Shown here piece after piece: positions 30,732-39,000 of a DNA stretch of 64,000 bases. Source of the DNA: Streptomyces sp. Tu6071 (GTDB taxonomy: Bacteria; Actinomycetota; Actinomycetes; Streptomycetales; Streptomycetaceae); assembly GCF_000213055.1 (NCBI RefSeq), contig NZ_CM001165.1, positions 6,222,945 through 6,286,944 of the forward strand. Direction: 5' to 3'. Position numbers and translations under genes: made by a program. Each line of letters begins with the position of its first letter. Within the stretch, counting starts at the first letter, position 1. Under the pieces are notes generated by a model, which did not search any database, was not told where the DNA came from, and saw only the letters and a program-made list of their open reading frames with translations.

Positions 30732-31766
30732 CTACGCCGCCGTGAGCTGCGAGTTGCCCGTCGCGTCCATGCCACGCAGCGGCTCGCCGCCCGGCTCCGT
30801 GACGGGGCGCTCGCGCAGGGCGAGGAGGACGCGGAGGACGCCGATCCACACGAGGGTCGAGCCGAGCATGTGGGTGCCGACGAGGATTTCCGGCAGGTCG
30901 GTGAAGTACTGCACGTAGCCGATGGCGCCCTGGGCCATGAGGACCAGGAAGAGGATGCCGGCCTTGTTGCGCGGTCCGGCGGGCGCGTCCACCGCCTTGA
31001 GGACGCCCCACAGCGCGGCCGTCAGGAGGCACGTCGCCCAGGCGAGGGCGGCGTGGACGCGCGCGGTGCCCGTCCAGCCGCCGAGCCACTCCAGCGACAT
31101 GCGCGGCACGTCCGAGGAGTCGCCCGCGTGCGGACCGGTTCCGGTGACGAGGGTGCCGACCGCGATGAGGAGCGCCGTCACGACGACGAGGACCCACGCG
31201 AGGCGGACGACCTTGGGCCCGGCGAGCGGGCGCGGTGCCGCGTCGCCCTCGCGGCTGCGCTGCCACATGAGCGCGGCGACCGCGATGAGCGCCGAGGAGA
31301 GCAGGAAGTGCGCCGCGACCGTGTACGGGTTGAGGCCGACGAGCACGACGATGCCGCCCAGCACCGCGTTGCCCATGACGAGCCAGAACTGCGTCCAGCC
31401 GAGCCGGGTGAGCGAGCGGCGGCGCGGTTTCGCCGCGCGCGCGGCGATGATCGCCCAGCCGACGGCGGCGCACAGCACGTACGTCAGCATCCGGTTGCCG
31501 AACTCGATGACCCCGTGGAACCCCATCTCGCGGGTCGTCGTGAGCGAGGTGTCCGTGCACTGCGGCCAGGTCGGGCAGCCGAGCCCGGACCCGGTGAGCC
31601 GCACCGCGCCGCCGGTCACGACGATGACGACGGTCATCATCAGGGCGAGCAGCGCGGCCCGCTCCACGGTCCGCCGGCGCGGCGTGTAGCGGGCGGCGAT
31701 GAAGGCGAGCGGATTGCGTGCGGCCTCGGAGAGGTGCGCGGCAGTCATTTTCGGCACGGCGTTCAT
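30732..31766 (-). CDS. ctaA: Heme A synthase (COX15/CtaA family)
   Basis: CtaA oxidises the heme O methyl group to a formyl to give heme A for cytochrome aa3 oxidase. The 344-aa membrane protein has about eight transmembrane segments. It shows the conserved loop GGAVRLTGSGLGCPTWPQCT near residue 52, EFGNRMLTY near 86, and the His-bearing segments AAHFLLSSA, RVHAALAW and VGTHMLGST that bind heme. The ATG at 31766 gives MNAVPKMTAAHLSEAARNPL; ATG 31748 is possible because a TAGCAT box lies just upstream (31770-31765, reverse). An in-frame GTG at 31787 seems too long. Confidence 0.93.
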   Translation of the reverse strand: MNAVPKMTAAHLSEAARNPLAFIAARYTPRRRTVERAALLALMMTVVIVVTGGAVRLTGSGLGCPTWPQCTDTSLTTTREMGFHGVIEFGNRMLTYVLCAAVGWAIIAARAAKPRRRSLTRLGWTQFWLVMGNAVLGGIVVLVGLNPYTVAAHFLLSSALIAVAALMWQRSREGDAAPRPLAGPKVVRLAWVLVVVTALLIAVGTLVTGTGPHAGDSSDVPRMSLEWLGGWTGTARVHAALAWATCLLTAALWGVLKAVDAPAGPRNKAGILFLVLMAQGAIGYVQYFTDLPEILVGTHMLGSTLVWIGVLRVLLALRERPVTEPGGEPLRGMDATGNSQLTAA

Positions 31767-31827
31767 GCTAGGCGGTCGCTTGTGCACGGATTCACTTGGG
31801 TCGCATGTCGGGCGGGCCGGTACGTAC

Positions 31828-33375
31828 TCACGCGCCCGTGAGCAGGTCCGCGAGGGCCTCGGCGTTGGGGCGCGCGTCGCCGTACGTGAAGACGATCCGC
31901 CGGGCGCGGGGCAGGTCGCCGGGACCGGCGGGCCAGCCGAGGCACACGACGAGCGCGTCCGGGTGGGCGTCGAGGAGCGCGTCGAGCGCCCTCGCCTGCT
32001 CGGGGTCGGCGTGCGGTGTGCCGACGAGGACCACGTCGGCGGCCTCCGGGAGAACGGGCCCGTCCGCCGTCTCCTCGGTGACGCGCCCCTCGGTCGCGGC
32101 GCCGCGCGTGAAGACCGCCGTGAGCGTCGAGCCGGGCAGGCGCGCGAGGAGGGTGTCCGCGACGTGGTCGCCGAGCCTGCCGCTCGCGATGTTGCGGCGG
32201 CGGCGCGCGTCGACGAGGCGCACGGGGCCGCGCAGGGCGCCCGCGACGTCGCCGCGCGTGCTCAGGGCCCGGCGGGCGGCGTCGGCGCTCGCCGTGTGAC
32301 CGGCGGCGAGGACGGCCTCGTCGACCGGGGCGGTACGGTGCCGGGCGCTCCACGCCGCGAGGTCCCGTACGCGCGCGGCGGCCTCCTCCAGGCGGGCGCG
32401 GGGCAGGCGGCCGTCCGCGACGGCGCTGAGGATCGCGTCGAGCGCCGTGCGGAAGTCGCGCTCGCCGTCGTCGGAGTCGGCGGCGTCGCCGCCGAGCGGC
32501 ATCCCCGGGTTCCCGAGGCAGACGAGGTCGACGCCCGCCGCGAGGGTGCGCACGACGCCCTCGGCGAAGCCGATGGTGCGGCTGATGGCGCGCATGTCGA
32601 TCGCGTCCGAGACGACGACGCCGGTGAAGCCGAGTTCCTCGCGCAGCAGGCGCAGGACCGCCGGGCTCAGGGTCGCGGGCGCGTCGTCGAGCGCGGGGAA
32701 GACGATGTGCGCGGTCATGATCGCCTTGGCGCCCGCCGCGACGGCGGCGGCGAAGGGGACGAGTTCGCGGGCGCGCAGCGTCTCGGGGCTCACGTCGACG
32801 ACCGCGAGTCCCGCGTGCGTGTCGGTCTTCGTGTCCCCGTGGCCCGGGAAGTGCTTGGCGCAGGCGGCGACGCCCTCGGCCTGCGCGGCCTCGACGAAGG
32901 CGGCGGCGTGCCGCCCGACGAGGTGCGGGTCCGCGCCGTAGGAGCGGACGCCGATGACCGGGTTGGCCGGGTCGGCGTTGACGTCCGCGACGGGGCCGAG
33001 GACGAGGTCGGCGCCGTACGCCCGTACCTCCTGTGCGATCGACCGCGCGACGGCGGCGGTCAGCGCGGGGTCGTCGGCGTGGCCGAGGCTCGCGGCCCCC
33101 GCGTGCGGGGAGCCCTCGGCGACGTGCAGGCGCGTGACGGTGCCGCCCTCCTCGTCGAGCGCGACGAGCACGTCACCGGCCGCGTGGAGGCGCGCCGCGA
33201 GGGCGGCCGTCCCCGCGCGGTCCGTGACGTTGTGCCCGAACCAGCAGACGGAGCCGAGGCCCTCGCCGATCGCGGTGAGCAGCCACGCGGGTGGCCCGCT
33301 CGTCCCCGTGCCGCCGAAGCCCGGCATGAGGACGGTGTGCGCGAGGCGGCGCACCGCCCGGTCGGCCTGTGTCAC
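31828..33375 (-). CDS. nagZ: Cytoplasmic GH3 beta-N-acetylglucosaminidase (NagZ type)
   Basis: NagZ removes N-acetylglucosamine from GlcNAc-(anhydro)MurNAc in peptidoglycan recycling. The 515-aa protein has the diagnostic NagZ motif KHFPGHGDTKTDTH at about residue 173, whose His-Asp pair acts as general acid/base. The nucleophile Asp lies in GVVVSDAIDMRA near residue 254. A C-terminal (alpha/beta) domain of about 170 residues follows. There is no signal peptide or lipobox, so it acts inside the cell on an imported substrate. The GTG at 33375 overlaps the stop of the upstream permease gene (GTGA), making it the fourth gene of an SBP-permease-permease-nagZ operon. With the divergent MurR-like regulator and AnmK this indicates recovery of cell-wall sugars. 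Confidence 0.9.
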   Translation of the reverse strand: MTQADRAVRRLAHTVLMPGFGGTGTSGPPAWLLTAIGEGLGSVCWFGHNVTDRAGTAALAARLHAAGDVLVALDEEGGTVTRLHVAEGSPHAGAASLGHADDPALTAAVARSIAQEVRAYGADLVLGPVADVNADPANPVIGVRSYGADPHLVGRHAAAFVEAAQAEGVAACAKHFPGHGDTKTDTHAGLAVVDVSPETLRARELVPFAAAVAAGAKAIMTAHIVFPALDDAPATLSPAVLRLLREELGFTGVVVSDAIDMRAISRTIGFAEGVVRTLAAGVDLVCLGNPGMPLGGDAADSDDGERDFRTALDAILSAVADGRLPRARLEEAAARVRDLAAWSARHRTAPVDEAVLAAGHTASADAARRALSTRGDVAGALRGPVRLVDARRRRNIASGRLGDHVADTLLARLPGSTLTAVFTRGAATEGRVTEETADGPVLPEAADVVLVGTPHADPEQARALDALLDAHPDALVVCLGWPAGPGDLPRARRIVFTYGDARPNAEALADLLTGA

Positions 33376-34247
33376 TTCACGGCTCCGGAGACGAGGCCGG
33401 AGGTCAGCCGGCGCTGGGCGAGCACGAAGACGACCATGACCGGGATCGTCACGAGCGTGGACGCGGCCATGAGGCCGCCCCAGTCGTTGGTGTTCTTGCC
33501 GAGGAACTGCTGCAGGCCCACGCCCACGGTCATCATGTTCTCGTCCGACATGAAGGTGAGCGCGAAGGTGAACTCCTCCCACGCCATGACGAAGGCGAAG
33601 GCGCTCGTCGCGATGAGCCCCGGCGTCACGAGCGGCAGCAGCACGGAGCGGAACATGCGCCACCACGAGGCGCCGTCCACGTACGCGGCCTCCTCGACCT
33701 CGACCGGGACCGCCGCGACGAAGCCGCGCAGGTTCCAGATCGCGAAGGGCAGCGAGAACGCGGTGTAGACGATCGCGAGGCCGAGGAGCGAGTTGAGCAT
33801 CCTCAGGTCCTTCATCTGAAGGAACAGGGGGATGACCAGGGCCTCGGCGGGGAGCATCTGCACGACGAGGATCAGCACCATGAGCGTCGTGCGCATCCGG
33901 AAGCGGAAGCGGGCCATGGCGACCGCGCCGAGCAGGGCGAGGATGCCGGAGGCGACGACCGTGATGAGGGTGACGATCGCGGAGTTCAGCATGAAGGTGC
34001 CGAAGCCGCCGTCGCCCAGGGCCTTCGTGAAGTGCTCGAAGGTGAGGTGGGTCGGGAAGAGCGCGTCGGTGCCGGAGCTGGCGCGGCCGTTGAGGGCCGT
34101 CGAGAGCATGAACCAGACGGGGAAGAGGGTGAAGACGAGGAGCGCGACGACCGCCGCGTACTTCCCTGTCCTCGCCCAGCCGCGGCGCGGGCCCTTCGGG
34201 GTGCCCTGGGCCACGGCGGTGCGCGGGGCGGTGACAGACGCGCTCAT
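33372..34247 (-). CDS. ABC sugar importer permease, MalG type
   Basis: This 291-aa inner-membrane subunit has six predicted membrane segments. The cytoplasmic EAA loop, EEAAYVDGASWWRMFRSVLLP near residue 189 (G in the DGA core), docks the shared ATPase, usually MsiK in streptomycetes, since no ATPase gene is in this operon. The Ala/Pro-rich N terminus is cytoplasmic. The ATG at 34247 overlaps the stop of the other permease (ATGA) and its own stop overlaps nagZ (GTGA). Context suggests import of a GlcNAc-containing disaccharide. Confidence 0.93.
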   Translation of the reverse strand: MSASVTAPRTAVAQGTPKGPRRGWARTGKYAAVVALLVFTLFPVWFMLSTALNGRASSGTDALFPTHLTFEHFTKALGDGGFGTFMLNSAIVTLITVVASGILALLGAVAMARFRFRMRTTLMVLILVVQMLPAEALVIPLFLQMKDLRMLNSLLGLAIVYTAFSLPFAIWNLRGFVAAVPVEVEEAAYVDGASWWRMFRSVLLPLVTPGLIATSAFAFVMAWEEFTFALTFMSDENMMTVGVGLQQFLGKNTNDWGGLMAASTLVTIPVMVVFVLAQRRLTSGLVSGAVK

Positions 34248-35233
34248 CGCAGCTCATCCTCCTTGAACAGCATCCGCAGGTAGACCGCGGTGATCACCAG
34301 CAGGACTACGGTGAGCAGGACGGCGATCGAGGCGCCGAGCCCGTACTCGTTCTGGACGATGGCCTTCGAGTACGACCACACGCCCAGGTTGAGCACGTCG
34401 GGGTTGGTCCCGGCGCCGCCCGGCATGAGGTAGATCTGCGTGAAGACCTTGAAGTCCCAGATCGTGGAGAGGATCGTCACGACGGCGAAGGCCGGGCGCA
34501 GCACGGGGAAGGTGATGTTCCAGAAGCGCTGCCAGGCGTTCGCCCCGTCGAGCCGCCCCGCCTCGTGCAGCTCGGGCGGCACGGTGGTGAGCGCGGCGAA
34601 GAGCGTGATCGCGATGAACGGGAAGCTGTGGTGGATCACGTTCAGTTCGGCGATCGCGTAGAACGAGAGCCGTTCGGTGAACCAGTTGAAGCCCTCGGGG
34701 CCGATGATCCCCACGTCCTGGAGCACGCGGCGGACGATCCCGGAGTCCGGGTCGAAGATCCACACCCACACGTAGGTGCCGGTCACGGCGGGCATCGCCC
34801 AGGCGACGAGCGAGGAGCCGATGACGACGCCGCGCAGCTTGGGTCCGAGGTTCTGGAGCAGCAGCGCGACGAGCGTGCCGATGACGATCGTGCCGAGCAC
34901 CGCGAAGACGGCGAAGAGGACGGTGTTGGGCAGGACCGTCTTCCACAGGTACGAACCGCCGAGGACCTCGCGGTAGTTGTCGAGGCCGACGAAGCGGGGC
35001 CTGCCGGAGATGATCTCCTTGAGCCCGTACGTCTGGAAGGACAGGTACACGACCCGGATGATCGGGTAGAGCAGCAGGACCGCGATGACGAGCAGCGGGG
35101 CCGCGAGCAGCAGCCAGGGGCGCAGCCGCTTCACGAGCTGCGGCCTGCGCGGCGCGGGCGGGCGCGCGCCCGGCAGCTCCGCCGCGGGGGCGGGGTCTGC
35201 CGGACGCGCGTCCGGGAGGGCGACGTTCCCCAC
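34244..35233 (-). CDS. ABC sugar importer permease, MalF type
   Basis: This 329-aa membrane subunit pairs with the MalG-type permease. A Pro/Ala-rich cytoplasmic N terminus of about 35 residues precedes the first membrane segment (PWLLLAAPLLVIAVLLLYPI). The EAA loop HEAGRLDGANAWQRFWNITF lies near residue 228. It starts with GTG 35233, one base after the stop of the solute-binding gene, and its end overlaps the next permease by ATGA, so the operon is tightly coupled. Confidence 0.93.
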   Translation of the reverse strand: MGNVALPDARPADPAPAAELPGARPPAPRRPQLVKRLRPWLLLAAPLLVIAVLLLYPIIRVVYLSFQTYGLKEIISGRPRFVGLDNYREVLGGSYLWKTVLPNTVLFAVFAVLGTIVIGTLVALLLQNLGPKLRGVVIGSSLVAWAMPAVTGTYVWVWIFDPDSGIVRRVLQDVGIIGPEGFNWFTERLSFYAIAELNVIHHSFPFIAITLFAALTTVPPELHEAGRLDGANAWQRFWNITFPVLRPAFAVVTILSTIWDFKVFTQIYLMPGGAGTNPDVLNLGVWSYSKAIVQNEYGLGASIAVLLTVVLLVITAVYLRMLFKEDELR

Positions 35234-35234
35234 G

Positions 35235-36527
35235 TCACTTCTCCTGAAGCGTCTTGGTGACGGAGTCGGACGCGGTCTTCGCGGCCTTGTCGACCGAGGT
35301 GCCCGTCAGGATGGACTGGACCATCTGCGGGATGGTCTTGTTGCCCTCGACGGTGCCCCAGCCCGGGGCGCTCGGCGGGGTCTTGCCCGCCTTGAGCATC
35401 GTCTCGGCGAAGGGCTTGACGAGCGGGTCGGTGCTCTCGGCGAAGGGCTTGAGCGCCGAGTTGGTGCTCGGGAAGTAGCCGGCCTGGTCGGCCCAGTCCT
35501 TGGCGAGTTGGCTCGTCGTCATCATGTTGACGAACTGCCAGGCGAGGTCCTGGTTCTTGCTCGTCTTGAGGATGGCGAGGTTGGAGCCGCCGAGGACGGC
35601 CGGGTTGATGCCGCCGTCCTTGCCCGGGATCGGGAAGGCGCCGATCTTCTCCTTGAGCGAGGGGTCGCCCGCGATCGCCGTCTTCGGGGTCCAGTTGCCC
35701 TGGATCACCATGGCCGACTTGCCCTTGACGAAGGAGTCGAGGACGTCGGTCTCGCGCCAGGTGGTGGCGCCGACGCTGGAGGACTTGTCCTTGAGCGCGA
35801 GGCCCGTGTAGAAGTCCAGGCCCGCCTTCGACTCCTTCGAGTCGATGGTGCCGGTCCACTTGCCGCCCTGCTCGGTGGCCAGCTCGCCGCCCGCGCCCCA
35901 CACGAAGGGGATCGTGGCGTACGCCGCGTCGCCCGCGACGGGCAGCGGCATGAGCTTCGGCTCCTCCTTCTTCAGCGTCTTGACGGTCTGCTCCAGCTCG
36001 TCCCAGTTCTTCGGGACCGACAGCTTGTGCTTCTCGAAGACGTCCTTGCGGTAGATGATCGAGCGCACGCCCGCGTACCAGCCGACGCCGTACTGCTTGC
36101 CGTTGTACGTGGCCGATGCCTTCAGGGCGGGGACGAGGTCCTTGCCGAGGCCGGACTTGTCGAGCTTCGCCGTGACGTCGGTGAGACCGCCCGCGGCGGC
36201 GAACTCGGGGGTCCACGTCGTGCCGATCTCGGACACGTCGGGGCCGTCGCCGGAGGCGAAGGCGCGGACCAGGCGGTCGTGGGCGTCGGCCCACTGGATC
36301 TCCTGGATCTTGAGGCTCGCGCCCGTGCGCTTCTTGAACTCCTTCTTCGCGGCGGCGTAGAAGGTCGAGGCGTCCGGGTTGGTGCCCTTCATGACCCACC
36401 AGGTCAGCGTCTTGCCGCCCTTGGAGTCCGAGGAGGAGCCGCCGGAGCTTCCGTCGTTCCCGCAGGCGGTCAGCACCAGGGCGGAGGCGGCGAGGGCGGC
36501 GACGCCTGCCGTGCGTATGAGTCTCAT
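35235..36527 (-). CDS. ABC sugar importer solute-binding lipoprotein
   Basis: This 430-aa extracellular binding protein of the family-1 (MalE/UgpB-like) type has a lipoprotein signal: MRLIRTAGVAALAASAL followed by a lipobox LTAC, with Cys22 as the lipidation site and a Gly/Ser linker. Aromatic-rich binding segments such as TLTWWVMKGT and QYGVGWYAGVRS are visible. The ATG at 36527 has GGGAG 10 nt upstream and a TTGACG-N17-CATACT promoter lies farther upstream. It is the first gene of the operon that ends with nagZ. The ligand is inferred to be a cell-wall disaccharide from the neighbours, not seen in the sequence. Confidence 0.93.
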   Translation of the reverse strand: MRLIRTAGVAALAASALVLTACGNDGSSGGSSSDSKGGKTLTWWVMKGTNPDASTFYAAAKKEFKKRTGASLKIQEIQWADAHDRLVRAFASGDGPDVSEIGTTWTPEFAAAGGLTDVTAKLDKSGLGKDLVPALKASATYNGKQYGVGWYAGVRSIIYRKDVFEKHKLSVPKNWDELEQTVKTLKKEEPKLMPLPVAGDAAYATIPFVWGAGGELATEQGGKWTGTIDSKESKAGLDFYTGLALKDKSSSVGATTWRETDVLDSFVKGKSAMVIQGNWTPKTAIAGDPSLKEKIGAFPIPGKDGGINPAVLGGSNLAILKTSKNQDLAWQFVNMMTTSQLAKDWADQAGYFPSTNSALKPFAESTDPLVKPFAETMLKAGKTPPSAPGWGTVEGNKTIPQMVQSILTGTSVDKAAKTASDSVTKTLQEK

Positions 36528-36679
36528 CGAGGTGTGTCTCCCTTGACGCGGCGAGAGGGCGGGCTCTGGCGGAAGCCGGTGAGGACGGGCTGCCTCGGGC
36601 ACGGGGAAGCCCCCCGAAACCGGGCGTGCCCGGGGGCTGCCCTCTCGAACGACCGCATATGAGCTGCGGTGATGCGCCA

Positions 36680-36708
36680 AGTATGGAGAGAGGTAACGAG
36701 CGCGTCAA
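36680..36708 (-). promoter_or_regulatory. Promoter of the solute-binding protein-nagZ operon
   Basis: On the reverse strand TTGACG (36708-36703) and CATACT (36685-36680) are separated by exactly 17 bases, a good housekeeping-type promoter about 150 nt before the ATG. A TAACG/CGTTA half-site (36694-36698) lies in its spacer. Confidence 0.65.
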
Positions 36709-36738
36709 TAAGTAACAGTGGATGTGATGCGAGCGTTA
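36694..36738. promoter_or_regulatory. Operator-like inverted repeat between the importer operon and the RpiR gene
   Basis: TAACGAGCGC (36694-36703) and GCGAGCGTTA (36729-36738) form an inverted repeat matching at 8 of 10 positions, arms 25 bases apart, with a further GTAAC at 36712-36716. The left arm overlaps the importer promoter, which would suit repression by the adjacent RpiR protein. This is an inference from position only. Confidence 0.4.
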
Positions 36739-36790
36739 GTTTTTGACATGGAGGCGGTTACGCTGACCCCTCAGCCACCAGGAGGAATCC

Positions 36791-37708
36791 ATGAGCGAAC
36801 GGCCTCCGCACGCCCCGGAGTCCGCCGAGCAGGCGGGGCGGGCAGCGGACGTACTGGTACGTATCCGGGCGGCCGTGCCGACGCTCCAGCCCGCCGAACA
36901 GCGCGTCGCCGCCGCGGTCCTGGACGATCCCGCCGCCGCCGCGCGCATGTCCTCGACGAACCTCGCGGGCCAGGCGCGCACCTCCGTCACGACCGTCATG
37001 CGCTTCTGCCGCGCCATCGGGCTGCGCAACTACCCCCAGCTCCGGATCGCGCTCGCCTCGGCCGCCGCGCGCGAGGACGTGCGCAACAAGGACTCGCAGT
37101 GGGCGACGAAGGGCGACATCAGCGAGGAGGACTCGCTCGCCCAGGTCGTCGACAAGATCATCTACAACGAGTCGGGGACCCTGGAGGACACCAGGGCGCA
37201 GCTCGACCTCGACGTCCTCGCGCGGGCCGTGGACGCGGTGGCGGCGGCGCGGCGCATCGACATCTTCGGGCTCGGGGCGAGCGGCTTCGTCGGCGGCGAC
37301 CTCCACCAGAAGCTGCACCGCATCGGGCACATGGCCTTCGTCTGGACGGACGGCCATGCGGCGCTCACCGCGAGCGCGCTGCTCGGCGAGGGGGACGTGG
37401 CGATCGGGATCTCGCACACCGGGTCCACCGTCGACACGCTGGAGCCCTTGCAGGCGGCGGGGGAGCGGGGGGCGACGACGATCGCGCTGACGAACTTCGC
37501 GCGGTCGCCCATGGCGGAGTGCGCGGACCTGGTGCTCACCACCGCGGTGCGCGAGATGCCGTTCCGGTCGGGGGCGACCGCCTCGCGGATAGCGCAACTC
37601 GCGGTGGTGGACTGCCTCTTCGTGGGGGTGGCGCAGAAGTCGTACGCGGAGTCGACGGCGGCGCTGGCACGGACGTACGGAGCGGTGAGGCATTTGCGGG
37701 GGCGGTGA
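36791..37708 (+). CDS. RpiR/MurR-family transcriptional regulator with SIS domain
   Basis: This 305-aa regulator has an N-terminal RpiR helix-turn-helix (LQPAEQRVAAAVLDDP, then TSVTTVMRFCRAIGLRNYPQ, residues about 30-85) and a C-terminal sugar isomerase (SIS) domain at about 130-280. IDIFGLGASGFVGGDLHQKL near 157 and GISHTGSTVDTLEPLQ near 206 are the sugar-phosphate-binding loops. MurR proteins of this type respond to MurNAc 6-phosphate. GGAGGA lies 4 nt before the ATG. It is divergent from the importer-nagZ operon and precedes anmK, whose product makes MurNAc 6-phosphate, so it is the obvious local regulator. Confidence 0.92.
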   Translation: MSERPPHAPESAEQAGRAADVLVRIRAAVPTLQPAEQRVAAAVLDDPAAAARMSSTNLAGQARTSVTTVMRFCRAIGLRNYPQLRIALASAAAREDVRNKDSQWATKGDISEEDSLAQVVDKIIYNESGTLEDTRAQLDLDVLARAVDAVAAARRIDIFGLGASGFVGGDLHQKLHRIGHMAFVWTDGHAALTASALLGEGDVAIGISHTGSTVDTLEPLQAAGERGATTIALTNFARSPMAECADLVLTTAVREMPFRSGATASRIAQLAVVDCLFVGVAQKSYAESTAALARTYGAVRHLRGR

Positions 37709-37732
37709 ACCCCGCGGCGGTGGGCTCCCTTC

Positions 37733-37782
37733 GGAGGCTCCGCCCCAGACCCCCGCTCCCGCTCCTCCGGCGCCGGAGGAGC
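37733..37782. repeat. Third copy of the dispersed GC-rich hairpin repeat
   Basis: GGAGGCTCCGCCCCAGACCC followed by a perfect 22-bp palindrome at 37761-37782 (half-site GCTCCTCCGGC) matches the element at 29423-29514. It lies between the RpiR gene and anmK, ending 25 nt before the anmK ATG, and might attenuate or terminate read-through. Confidence 0.75.
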
Positions 37783-37807
37783 CGCGAAAACATCTGCCGG
37801 AGGAAAC

Positions 37808-38989
37808 ATGATCGTCGTGGGGCTTATGTCGGGGACCTCCATGGACGGGCTCGACGTCGCTGTCGCCGACCTGTCGCTCGACGGGGAGGGGACCGTGACG
37901 CTCGTGCCTCTCGCCGCCGAGGAGCATCCGTGGCCGGAGGAGACGCGGGCGCGGCTGCTGGGTGTGCTGCCTCCGGCCCGGGTCTCGCTGGGGGATGTGT
38001 GTGAAGTCGACACGCTGGTGGGGCGCGAGAGCGCGCGCGTCGTCCGGGAGATCGTGCGGCGGTACGGGGGCGACCTCGTCGGCTCGCACGGCCAGACCGT
38101 CTTCCACTCGGTGAGCCCGCAGGGCCGGGCGCTCGGGACGCTCCAGCTCGGGCAGCCCGCGTGGATCGCCGAGGAGACCGGGCTGCCCGTCGTCTCCGAC
38201 ATCCGCGCGCGGGACATCGCGGCCGGAGGCCAGGGCGCCCCGCTCGCGAGCACGCTCGACGCGCTGTGGCTCGCGGCCGGGCCGGGCACGAAGCGCGTCG
38301 CGCTCAACCTCGGCGGCATCGCCAACGTCACCGTGGTCGGGGCCCCCGGCGAACCGGTGACCGCCTTCGACACGGGCCCGGCGAACTGCCTGCTCGACGC
38401 GGCGGCCGTGCGGCTGAGCGGGGGTCGGCTCGCGAGCGACATCGACGGCCGCATGGCGCGCGCCGGCGCGGTCCGTACGGATCTGCTCGGGCGGCTGCGC
38501 GAGGAGCCGTACTACCGGCTGCCCGCGCCGAAGTCGACCGGGCGCGAGCTCTTCACGACGGAGTACGTGGCGGAACGCCTCGCCGGGCTGCCCGAGGTCG
38601 CCCCCGACGACCTGATGGCGACGCTCACGGAACTCACCGCGGTGACGGTCGCCGACGCGGTGCGCCCCTACGCGCCCACCGAGGTCGTCGCCTCCGGCGG
38701 CGGCGTGCGCAACCCGGCCCTCCTGGACCGGCTCCGCGCGCACCTCGCGCCCGCGACGCTGACCACGAGCGACACGTACGGCCTGCCCGCGGGGGACAAG
38801 GAGGCGTACCTCATGACGCTCCTCGCCTTCCTGAGCTGGCACCAGATCCCGGGCGTGGCCCCCGGCGCGACCGGTTCGACGCAACCGCGCGTCCTCGGCC
38901 GCCTCTCACCCGGCACGGGCCCGCTGCGCTTGCCGGAGCCGGGCGTGGCGCCGAAGCGGCTCGTGGTGCTCGCGCCCCCCGCCGCCTGA
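37808..38989 (+). CDS. anmK: Anhydro-N-acetylmuramic acid kinase
   Basis: AnmK opens the 1,6-anhydro ring of anhydroMurNAc while phosphorylating it, giving MurNAc 6-phosphate. The 393-aa product shows the ATP-binding start VGLMSGTSMDGLDVAVADL, VGSHGQTVFHSV near residue 92, and the catalytic region VVSDIRARDIAAGGQGAPLA near 130. NLGGIANVTVVG near 165 follows, as in the family. GGAGGA lies 3 nt before the ATG at 37808. With nagZ and the importer it forms a recycling route that still needs an N-acetylmuramic acid 6-phosphate etherase (MurQ), which is not in the window. Confidence 0.95.
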   Translation: MIVVGLMSGTSMDGLDVAVADLSLDGEGTVTLVPLAAEEHPWPEETRARLLGVLPPARVSLGDVCEVDTLVGRESARVVREIVRRYGGDLVGSHGQTVFHSVSPQGRALGTLQLGQPAWIAEETGLPVVSDIRARDIAAGGQGAPLASTLDALWLAAGPGTKRVALNLGGIANVTVVGAPGEPVTAFDTGPANCLLDAAAVRLSGGRLASDIDGRMARAGAVRTDLLGRLREEPYYRLPAPKSTGRELFTTEYVAERLAGLPEVAPDDLMATLTELTAVTVADAVRPYAPTEVVASGGGVRNPALLDRLRAHLAPATLTTSDTYGLPAGDKEAYLMTLLAFLSWHQIPGVAPGATGSTQPRVLGRLSPGTGPLRLPEPGVAPKRLVVLAPPAA

Positions 38990-39000
38990 GCGTTCCGGCC

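Noticed and set aside
33376..34257. N-terminal extension of NagZ fused to transporter sequence
   Set aside because: It is the permease gene read in another frame; the GTGA overlap at 33372-33375 gives the natural start.
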